Assembly (NCBI GenBank): GCA_013138615.1
Contig: WTCK01000206.1
Span: 1-6,463 of the forward strand
DNA: 6,463 nucleotides
Direction: 5' to 3'
Source of the DNA: Candidatus Thorarchaeota archaeon
GTDB lineage: Archaea > Asgardarchaeota > Thorarchaeia > Thorarchaeales > Thorarchaeaceae
A program made the translations under genes and the position numbers. Shown here piece after piece: positions 1 through 5,094 of this stretch. Below the pieces are notes generated by a model. That model was not told where the DNA came from. It searched no databases and was given only the letters and a program-made list of their open reading frames with translations. How positions within the stretch are numbered: position 1 is the first letter of the stretch; each line of letters starts with the position of its first letter.

Positions 1-441
1 ATTTTCCTTTTCCCACCTGACCAAGATGTCATCGGAATGGCTGGGCTCGGGAGTGACAATCTAACTCAACACATCGCTCTGTTCTGGGTTGTTCTAGCAC
101 TCTTGCAGCCAATGCTCTCTGGATTCGTATTTTTCTTCGAATACTTTGGAGTAGATCCATTCGCCATGATTTGGGTACTTGTTGGATTCGCGGCACCCAG
201 TGCTGGCTTCGCAATAGCTATGTATGACAGAACGAATGCAATAGCAAGCGACCTTAAGCTGTATTTCGCTCATAACCAGAGTCTAGACATTGTGTCACTC
301 GAATGGCTTCATGGGTTAGGGCCTAGAACGGCGGCTTACAGAATGGGTATGTTAGAGAGTGCGGCAGAAAAAGCGGGCGGACTAAGAGTGAGAGGCCATC
401 AAATAGTTCGTGTCACTGACCCATTCCCTATCAACAACTAA
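1..441 (+). CDS. Two-helix membrane protein, C-terminal part (5' end outside window)
   Basis: The reading frame is open from the first base and ends with TAA at 439-441. An ATG at 37 has no clear ribosome binding site, so the true start probably lies upstream. Counting from that ATG (134 residues), there are two hydrophobic segments at about residues 12-35 and 41-62, the first ending in a very aromatic FVFFFEYF stretch. A soluble tail of about 70 residues follows. It begins with a charged MYDRTN and contains a helix-like part (about 87-112) and a basic GLRVRGHQIVR part, probably on the cytoplasmic side. I do not recognise a family. The gene converges on the zinc-finger gene, with 4 bases between the stops. 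It is confident as a coding region and unknown in function. If the ATG at 37 is the real start, the protein is simply a small two-helix membrane protein. Confidence 0.7.
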   Translation: MFLFPPDQDVIGMAGLGSDNLTQHIALFWVVLALLQPMLSGFVFFFEYFGVDPFAMIWVLVGFAAPSAGFAIAMYDRTNAIASDLKLYFAHNQSLDIVSLEWLHGLGPRTAAYRMGMLESAAEKAGGLRVRGHQIVRVTDPFPINN

Positions 442-445
442 GCTG

Positions 446-760
446 CTAGGCAGGGTGCTTCTTTCTCATATGCGCTGCCAGTCCCTGATCTGTCCATGCA
501 ATCCAGTCACATCTAAGACAGCTGAGCTTCTTACTCCCTGTGCCAAATCGAGGTGCAGAACGCTCTTTGAGTTCGTAAATCGTGCCGCCATAGCCTGAAC
601 TCCTTCTGGTGACAATCTTGAATCGTTTCTTGAAGCACTCCCTGCATATCCCGAGTTTCTTCCGTTGCTCCACCACGAAACTTTCTTCGAGAGTCTTAGC
701 TGATCTGATTGGCTCCATCATCTTCCCGCAGCTCTCGCAGAATTCAGCTATCCTAATCAC
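446..760 (-). CDS. Small zinc-finger protein: four-cysteine site plus C2H2 finger
   Basis: This is a 104-residue basic protein with two apparent zinc sites. The first is CxxC at C8/C11 paired with CxxC at C39/C42, which resembles a zinc ribbon. The second is a complete C2H2 finger near the C-terminus: C81-x2-C84-x12-H97-x4-H102, with the final residues rich in lysine and arginine. The middle (about 43-80) is also basic. The likely role is nucleic-acid binding, such as a transcription regulator or an RNA-binding protein, but no target can be read from the sequence. The start is GTG at 758-760, the only usual start codon in frame before C8. Upstream the frame runs without ATG, GTG or TTG to a TAG at 815-817. 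A strong Shine-Dalgarno-like GAGGTGAT overlaps the GTG itself, so the exact start is uncertain. A TATA-like element lies about 55-70 bases upstream. The gene follows the GTPase gene on the same strand. Confidence 0.8.
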   Translation of the reverse strand: MIRIAEFCESCGKMMEPIRSAKTLEESFVVEQRKKLGICRECFKKRFKIVTRRSSGYGGTIYELKERSAPRFGTGSKKLSCLRCDWIAWTDQGLAAHMRKKHPA

Positions 761-816
761 CTCTTGGCATGTACGTTCATATGACTCGCAGCATCGATTG
801 TGTGACGTGTAGGGCT

Positions 817-832
817 AGATATATTACTTTTC
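817..832 (-). promoter_or_regulatory. Candidate archaeal promoter (BRE/TATA) for the zinc-finger gene
   Basis: Read on the minus strand this is GAAAAGTAATATATCT, a purine-rich BRE-like part followed by an A/T TATA-like core centred near 823. Initiation about 25 bases downstream would fall near 798, which leaves a leader of roughly 38 bases before the GTG start. It lies between the stop of the GTPase gene (854) and the zinc-finger gene, so the latter may be transcribed on its own. Confidence 0.5.
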
Positions 833-853
833 CCAGTGCAGACGTAACGGATA

Positions 854-2194
854 TTATAATCCTTTGACGTAGAGTTGCGAAGCTGTCTTGAAGACATCCT
901 CAACCCCTTCTCCTGTCAAGCACGATGTTTCAAGGAACGCTACTGGATGAAGCCGTCCATCCTCGCCTAGTTTCTTAGCAAGTTCTTCGGCGAAGATGAA
1001 ACCTTCGTCTCTAGATACAGGTGGTTCCTCTGCGTCATAATCGGAATCAGCCCTGAGGTCGATCTTGTTGCCAACAATGATTATCGGAGGAAGGCTCTCG
1101 ATTGTAGATGTTGCCTCCTTCAACCAAAACTCCAGGCTCTGAAAGCTCCATCTGTCTGAGGCCGAGTAGACAATTATCAATGCGTCAGTCCCATCATAAA
1201 ATTCTCTTCTGGCGATATCCATCCGGACCGCTTCGTCAAATGACCAGACGCGAAGCGTGACCCGGTAGTCAACTAGCTCGAAGCGTCTTTCATGAATGTA
1301 TTGTATGGTCTGGGGCGGTTCCGATTCCTTTTCCTCAATCATAGGTTCTAAGCCAGCTTTCTCTAGGAGACTTCCTTTGCCTACACCATCCTCTCCTAGG
1401 ATTATGATCTTCGCTGTTACTATAGGCGTGATTACATGCTTTGGAGTGGCTACCTTCTTCGGCTTCTTTTCTTCGGGCGCCTGAGCCCATGCTATCTCTG
1501 ACTCTGTAGGCTGCTCCTTCTCTATGACTCTCAGATCCTCCGGCTCGACCGGTGCTTCAGAGTCAAGACTCATCTCTTCCGTCAGAGAGTTGCCTGGGAT
1601 CGCAGCCGGGGCAGTCGTGTGGGTGCTTGATGTGGCCTCGATAACTTCGCTCCCTCTGAGGCTAATGCGAATCCCCTGACCCGTGTCCATCTTCCTGTTT
1701 TGCTTTGTACCAGCTGCCATGAATGAATCACTCATGGATTCGACGAGTGAAAGTGCCTCAGTAATGTCCTTGAAATCACCCTTGTTCATTGACACTACTT
1801 CTATTTCTGGAGGTTCAGGCTCGGGGCTTTTGATGAACCTAGCTGCCGCGGGCTCCTCTTTCGAGGCCCGTGTTTCAATGACAGGCGGTGCTTTGAATTG
1901 GCGTTTAGGCTTCTCTTCTACAACGACTGTTCTTGTTTCCGGAACTCCTATCTTGAGCATGGTGTCTTTCAGTATTCCTGGAGGGAGTCTTTTGCCCAAG
2001 AATAAGAAGTACTGCTGCAATTCGACTTGCATATCGTTGAAAGATTTGCCTTTCAAAAGAATCTTCTTTTTGATAATCCCCTTGTCGCGAACTTCGATGT
2101 AACTGGGAAGGAGTGTTATTGAAATTGTTGTTCCAGGTACTATCAAGTTTTGTTGACCCCTCAGGTATGCCGGCAATCTTCCTTTGATTCCCAA
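854..2194 (-). CDS. Large protein with C-terminal atypical Ras-like small GTPase domain
   Basis: This is a 446-residue protein in three parts. Residues 1 to about 92 form a folded-looking N-terminal domain with beta-type hydrophobic repeats and no family I recognise. Residues about 93-258 are a Pro/Glu/Ser/Lys-rich, probably disordered linker, with one helix-like island at about 140-160. Residues about 260-446 are a Ras-superfamily G domain. Its P-loop is G267-EDGV-G272-K273, but the residue after the lysine is G274 instead of Ser/Thr. The G3 position (DTAG in Ras) reads S318-F-D-E321. G4 is intact (N376-K-I-D379) and G5 is T423-S-C425. Nucleotide and guanine binding therefore look possible, while magnesium binding and hydrolysis look altered. 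No membrane segment or C-terminal prenylation cysteine is present. The start is TTG at 2192-2194, preceded by AAAGGT at 6 bases; there is no ATG upstream in frame before a TGA at 2243-2245. Ras-like GTPases are known to be abundant in Asgard archaea. The role is probably regulatory or as a scaffold, but this is unproven. Confidence 0.85.
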   Translation of the reverse strand: MGIKGRLPAYLRGQQNLIVPGTTISITLLPSYIEVRDKGIIKKKILLKGKSFNDMQVELQQYFLFLGKRLPPGILKDTMLKIGVPETRTVVVEEKPKRQFKAPPVIETRASKEEPAAARFIKSPEPEPPEIEVVSMNKGDFKDITEALSLVESMSDSFMAAGTKQNRKMDTGQGIRISLRGSEVIEATSSTHTTAPAAIPGNSLTEEMSLDSEAPVEPEDLRVIEKEQPTESEIAWAQAPEEKKPKKVATPKHVITPIVTAKIIILGEDGVGKGSLLEKAGLEPMIEEKESEPPQTIQYIHERRFELVDYRVTLRVWSFDEAVRMDIARREFYDGTDALIIVYSASDRWSFQSLEFWLKEATSTIESLPPIIIVGNKIDLRADSDYDAEEPPVSRDEGFIFAEELAKKLGEDGRLHPVAFLETSCLTGEGVEDVFKTASQLYVKGL

Positions 2195-2230
2195 GAGATA
2201 ACCTTTTCGTGCACAGAGTCTGATTCCCTT

Positions 2231-2258
2231 GATGTGTCTTGTTCACATCGTGCATGTG
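2231..2258. promoter_or_regulatory. Overlapping inverted repeats in divergent gene gap (possible operator)
   Basis: GATGTG at 2231-2236 is matched by CACATC at 2244-2249, a perfect 6-base inverted repeat with a 7-base spacer. The same CACAT (2244-2248) also pairs with ATGTG at 2254-2258 across 5 bases. The two ATGTG copies are 22 bases apart, about two helical turns. The site lies between the divergent starts of the GTPase gene and the phosphoribosyltransferase-like gene, where a DNA-binding regulator could act on either. The arms are short, so chance is not excluded. Confidence 0.3.
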
Positions 2259-2267
2259 GGGTTGTAC

Positions 2268-2282
2268 AGAAAGAATTATGAC
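2268..2282 (+). promoter_or_regulatory. Weak TATA-like element upstream of the phosphoribosyltransferase-like gene
   Basis: AAGAATTATG at 2271-2280, preceded by purines, is the only A/T-rich core in this gap. Initiation about 25 bases downstream (near 2300) would leave a leader of about 15 bases, which contains the AGGT ribosome binding site at 2305-2308. Its core is nearly palindromic and could also serve the GTPase gene on the other strand. This is a weak call. Confidence 0.3.
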
Positions 2283-2315
2283 TGTCCTTCAATCTGTAAT
2301 CTGCAGGTCGAGAAC

Positions 2316-2876
2316 ATGACAGACATAGATTTCCTTGATTATGTTGAAGTGATTCACGATTGGCCGGAGCCGGGCAGTGCTGTTTGTGACGTCAGTCGTT
2401 TGCTCGAACATCCTAACATCTTTCATGAGGCAGTTGTTGCCCTTGCAAAACCCTTCGTTGAATTGCAACCAAACAAGGTTGTAGGCATCGGACAGAGAGG
2501 AATTGCTCTTGCTAGTGCTATTGCCTATTACTTGGGATGCGGCATGGTGCCAGCATATTCCATCAGGGATGTTCCCGAGGATTGCAGCCGAAAGATGAAG
2601 TGGTTGCCTGCTAGCAGATTCGCAGATGCTAAGCTCGGACTGGTGGCTGAGTCAATTGACCCCGAAGATAGAATCGTAATCATCGACGATTGGCTCATCA
2701 AAGGGAAAACAGTTTTTGCCGTGCAGAAGGTTGTCAAGAATCTCAATGCTTCAGTAGTAGGTATTGCGTGTGTTATCAACAACCTCTCTGAAGCGAGTCG
2801 TACGAAGCTTGGCAGACCTGAAGTGCATTCACTTATCCAAGGCCTTGAACCAGACGCATTCAAATCCGATAAGTAG
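2316..2876 (+). CDS. Adenine phosphoribosyltransferase-like protein (type I PRTase fold)
   Basis: This is a 186-residue soluble protein, near the usual length for adenine phosphoribosyltransferases (about 170-185). It shows their order of landmarks: DWPEPGS near residues 15-21 (compare DFPxPG), then VVGIGQRGIALASAIAYYLG at 55-74 (compare GIxARGF), then the PRPP-binding strand and loop V121-I-I-D124-D125, then VVGIACVI at 147-154. Such enzymes join a base to PRPP, releasing pyrophosphate, in purine salvage. The loop after DD normally reads TGGT; here it is K129-G-K-T132. The usual basic RKxGKLP segment is replaced by SIRDVPED. The substrate may therefore differ, or the protein may be a regulator or sensor. 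The start is ATG at 2316, with AGGT 7 bases upstream. A longer frame from 2229 adds 29 residues that do not fit the family. It converges on the next gene, with 24 bases between the stops. Confidence 0.75.
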   Translation: MTDIDFLDYVEVIHDWPEPGSAVCDVSRLLEHPNIFHEAVVALAKPFVELQPNKVVGIGQRGIALASAIAYYLGCGMVPAYSIRDVPEDCSRKMKWLPASRFADAKLGLVAESIDPEDRIVIIDDWLIKGKTVFAVQKVVKNLNASVVGIACVINNLSEASRTKLGRPEVHSLIQGLEPDAFKSDK

Positions 2877-2900
2877 AATGCTGCAGGACTTCGAAATCGA

Positions 2901-3815
2901 TTATCCTGGGGACGCAAGGTAGACCTCAAAGACTCCAGACCACATGTCACTACTTGGTTCTGGCTTAATTAGCAGGTTTCCATCAAAGTTCACACCAACT
3001 GGTTTGGCCTTGGTCTTTTTCCAAATATCTGCGAAGATGAGCGAGTGAACGCTGTTTTGGAAATCCTCTGTGACACGCGAGATAGACATGTCTAGGTAAG
3101 CCGGATCAATTCCGTATTGACTGAGATCTGCAGTTGTCCTGAACAGACGTTCCTCGCTCACAGCGCCTACGGTCTTGTCAAACGTGTATCCAATGCCTCC
3201 AGCTAGGTAGAAAATGCTAATCGGAATCCGTCTTTCCTCTCCGATCACAACAAGTTTCCGATTGCTGAGCAATATGTATTCCGGGTTAGCTATGGTGAAC
3301 GGGATTGAAGCCGCCTCAACAGTCACTTCATCCATTTTCAATGTTTTACTTAGGAAATAGCCAATCTCCAATACTTGCTTATCGAATCTGAAGGGCTCGA
3401 AATCATCAATGTAAACTACATTGCGAGCTTTGCGTAGCATAACATCAACAATTCTTTGACATTGCTTTAGGAACCGGACTCTCTCGTCCTTTCGGCTTAG
3501 TATTCTTCCAATTGATACCACAACACGCAGGAACTCAAGATTCTTGAAGTTCGAGAGAATGGTCCTACTCAGGTACGTCTTGCCGCCAGCTTCTAGGAAT
3601 CCTTCTTCTCTCGCCACATTGTCAGGTATCGGATTTCCCAAGTAGACCTGAGTCATTACCTTCTTGCGCTTTGCCTTGAAAAAGACGCCCACATCCAAAC
3701 CACGACGTGGTAAGTCGACAAGCTGTCGCACAAATGGTCCATCAGGAACAATCTCCCTCACGTTCGCTTTCTGGTACATCTGAGTATACTTTGCAAATAG
3801 GTCGGCTCGTGACAT
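2901..3815 (-). CDS. Conserved-looking protein of unknown function, 304 residues
   Basis: This is a complete gene with an ATG start and TAA stop; the frame is closed by a TAG just upstream at 3837-3839. GGAGG directly abuts the ATG with no spacer, so normal Shine-Dalgarno spacing is absent. A TATA-like element at about 3855-3864 would start transcription near 3835 and give a short leader of about 20 bases. The protein is soluble-looking, with no signal peptide or clear membrane helix. It begins with a basic, helix-like N-terminus, then alternates beta-type and helical stretches. Points to note are a basic FFKAKRKK patch at 45-52, VVYIDDFEPF at 133-142, a glycine-rich YLAGGIGYTF at 203-212, and a hydrophobic C-terminal VFEVYLASPG. 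I do not recognise the family or any catalytic motif. The length and regular composition argue for a real, conserved protein. It is divergent from the DnaJ-zinc membrane protein gene. Confidence 0.75.
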   Translation of the reverse strand: MSRADLFAKYTQMYQKANVREIVPDGPFVRQLVDLPRRGLDVGVFFKAKRKKVMTQVYLGNPIPDNVAREEGFLEAGGKTYLSRTILSNFKNLEFLRVVVSIGRILSRKDERVRFLKQCQRIVDVMLRKARNVVYIDDFEPFRFDKQVLEIGYFLSKTLKMDEVTVEAASIPFTIANPEYILLSNRKLVVIGEERRIPISIFYLAGGIGYTFDKTVGAVSEERLFRTTADLSQYGIDPAYLDMSISRVTEDFQNSVHSLIFADIWKKTKAKPVGVNFDGNLLIKPEPSSDMWSGVFEVYLASPG

Positions 3816-3854
3816 CCTCCAATCAACCCGCAGGTCCTACATTCTTCCATTCAT

Positions 3855-3870
3855 CTATATTATCTCTTCG
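3855..3870 (-). promoter_or_regulatory. Candidate TATA promoter for the 304-residue gene
   Basis: On the minus strand this reads roughly CGAAGAGATAATATAG, a purine-rich BRE-like part then GATAATATAG (3864-3855). Its centre is about 45 bases upstream of the ATG at 3815. Initiation near 3835 would place the GGAGG within a short leader. Confidence 0.45.
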
Positions 3871-3937
3871 GATTCCTATGGTGGTGAATCTAACGAAGTT
3901 TCTTGAGGGTGTTATTAATAATTGGATGAACTCTTGA

Positions 3938-3951
3938 CGGAATGTATAAAG
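3938..3951 (+). promoter_or_regulatory. Candidate TATA promoter for the DnaJ-zinc membrane protein / phosphodiesterase pair
   Basis: TATAAA at 3945-3950, preceded by CGGAATG, is the best TATA match in the window. Initiation about 25 bases downstream (near 3973) leaves a leader of about 60 bases before the ATG at 4035. A second A/T-rich stretch, TTATTAATAATT at 3912-3923, is an alternative. The only ATG of the longer upstream reading frame (3942) overlaps this element, which argues against that longer start. Confidence 0.45.
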
Positions 3952-3963
3952 CAGTTAATGCAT

Positions 3964-3997
3964 GGAAGAAATCCCGTGCACTTCCAAACATTCTTCC
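3964..3997. repeat. Inverted repeat GGAAGAA / TTCTTCC in the leader region
   Basis: GGAAGAA at 3964-3970 is the exact reverse complement of TTCTTCC at 3991-3997, with 20 bases between. The right arm is part of ACATTCTTCC (3988-3997), which also occurs at 3839-3848 near the expected start of the divergent transcript. This could be a protein-binding site or a hairpin near the RNA 5' end. The arms are short and chance remains possible. Confidence 0.3.
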
Positions 3998-4034
3998 CGT
4001 CTGCGGGGTTTGGAACAAGAGTGAGGTAGTTCAG

Positions 4035-4337
4035 ATGGACCGAAAGAAGAAAGGATTAACGTTTGCAATACTTGGTATTTTGCTTTTTCCACTATCATTG
4101 ATGCTCCTATTACAAATCCCGGACTTCTATCTCGGATCCCTAGTGATTATGTTTATTGCCGTGGTGCTTATCGGTCTTGGAGGCGCTTTGGCAAAGGGGT
4201 ATGACATCAAGCTTGAAACAACAACAGAGGAATGTTACTTCTGCAAAGGCTCAGGAACGATTGATGGCAAAGAGAATTCTGAGGTTTGCCCCAGATGCGG
4301 AGGTACGGGCAAAGCACTACCTGAGGAATCCACTTAG
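4035..4337 (+). CDS. Small membrane protein with half DnaJ-type zinc domain
   Basis: This is a 100-residue protein. A short basic start (MDRKKKG) precedes two hydrophobic helices at about residues 8-28 and 31-53. A soluble tail follows, with two CxxCxGxG units: C67-x2-C70-K-G72-S-G74 and C85-x2-C88-G-G90-T-G92. DnaJ/Hsp40 proteins carry four such units that bind two zinc ions; here one pair would bind a single zinc. The tail is predicted to be cytoplasmic because of the basic N-terminus and the even number of helices. Similar paired CxxCxGxG units occur in small redox or chaperone-like proteins, so a role in protein folding or membrane-protein quality control is possible but not shown. The start is ATG at 4035, with GAGGT at 4023-4027 seven bases upstream; the longer frame from 3942 is unlikely. 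The phosphodiesterase gene follows after 45 bases, probably in the same transcript. Confidence 0.8.
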   Translation: MDRKKKGLTFAILGILLFPLSLMLLLQIPDFYLGSLVIMFIAVVLIGLGGALAKGYDIKLETTTEECYFCKGSGTIDGKENSEVCPRCGGTGKALPEEST

Positions 4338-4382
4338 CATCATCAGACTTATGGATTTCATCACTTCCGAGGTTGTCTAGAT

Positions 4383-5093
4383 TTGAGATCGAAATTAGTA
4401 ATCGCACATCGTGGAGCATCTGGCTATGCACCTGAAAATACTATGAAAGCGTTCAGGACCGCCTGGGAAATGAGCGCAGACATGGTTGAACTTGATGTGC
4501 AAGAAACCTCAGACGGTCATCTTGTATGCATTCACGATTTCGAGTTGCCTAGAACAACTAATGGCGAAGGCTATGTTGGAGAGCTTACATATCGTGAGAT
4601 TAGGGAGTTGGATGCAGGGCAGGGCGAAAGAGTGCCATTGCTGAGCGAGGTGCTCGATTTTGCAAGAGGCAAGATTGGAGTGAACATCGAGATTAAAGCT
4701 CTGAACGTTGAGAAAAGGATATTGGAGCTAGTTACTGAACGTGAGATGCTTGATTCGGTCATGTTCTCCTCGTTCATGCACAATACTGTCAGAGTGATCA
4801 AGAATCTCAATGCTTTCGCAAGGACTGCAATCCTATTGTCCGAACCCAGAGCTGACGCGGTACGTTATACTCTTGATTTTGGAGCAAACGCCATCAATCC
4901 ACCATTCGAAACCCTCACCGCCGAGCTTGTAAAGGGCGCTCATGAAGCGCACCTTGAAGTGTTCCCCTACACTATAAATGATGCAAGCTCCATGAAGAAG
5001 CTGCTATACATTGGAGTGGATGGCCTGATAACAGATTTGCCGGACATCTGTGTGAAGGTCGTCGAAACCTTTCTTCAGAGCCAAGCCGCGTAA
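4383..5093 (+). CDS. Glycerophosphodiester phosphodiesterase (GDPD family, UgpQ-like)
   Basis: This is a 236-residue protein, the usual length for compact UgpQ-type enzymes, which split glycerophosphodiesters to glycerol 3-phosphate and an alcohol. Family landmarks are all present: H9-R10 (IAHRG), E18-N19-T20, metal-site E36-L-D38 in the segment VELDVQETSDG, H51 in CIHDF, the P85-L-L-SEVL motif, NIEIK with E103 and K105, YTIND near 196-200 (compare WTVN), and GVDGLITDLP near the end. The two active-site histidines and acidic metal ligands are kept, so it should be active. No signal peptide is seen, so it is probably cytoplasmic. The start is TTG at 4383, with GAGGTTG at 4369-4375 seven bases upstream. 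A possible source of substrate is breakdown of polar lipid head groups. In an archaeon with ether lipids the physiological substrate is open. It converges with the hydrolase gene, with one base between the stops. Confidence 0.93.
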   Translation: MRSKLVIAHRGASGYAPENTMKAFRTAWEMSADMVELDVQETSDGHLVCIHDFELPRTTNGEGYVGELTYREIRELDAGQGERVPLLSEVLDFARGKIGVNIEIKALNVEKRILELVTEREMLDSVMFSSFMHNTVRVIKNLNAFARTAILLSEPRADAVRYTLDFGANAINPPFETLTAELVKGAHEAHLEVFPYTINDASSMKKLLYIGVDGLITDLPDICVKVVETFLQSQAA

Positions 5094-5094
5094 C

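Noticed and set aside
1683..2102. 139-residue frame opposite the GTPase gene
   Set aside because: It lies fully inside the coding region of a recognised protein on the other strand. Its serine-rich translation is what the antisense of a Glu/Pro/Lys-rich linker would give.
1905..2255. 116-residue minus-strand frame overlapping the start of the GTPase gene
   Set aside because: It is another frame of the same strand within the N-terminal domain of the GTPase protein. Its translation is low-complexity and polar, with no domain features.
2229..2315. Longer N-terminus (29 residues) for the phosphoribosyltransferase-like gene
   Set aside because: The ATG at 2316 has a well-spaced AGGT and gives the family's usual length. 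The extension overlaps the candidate inverted repeats and TATA-like element and looks non-coding.
3942..4034. Longer N-terminus (31 residues) for the DnaJ-zinc membrane protein
   Set aside because: Its ATG overlaps the TATAAA element, whereas the ATG at 4035 has an excellent GAGGT seven bases upstream and begins with the expected basic residues before the first helix.
4351..4380. Tiny frame MDFITSEVV between the membrane protein and the phosphodiesterase
   Set aside because: There is no ribosome binding site, it is only nine residues, and it spans the phosphodiesterase Shine-Dalgarno. There is no sign of a leader or attenuator.
854..5093. CRISPR, tRNA, insertion sequence or phage signals
   Set aside because: No regularly spaced repeats, cloverleaf-like sequences, terminal inverted repeats or transposase/integrase motifs were seen.
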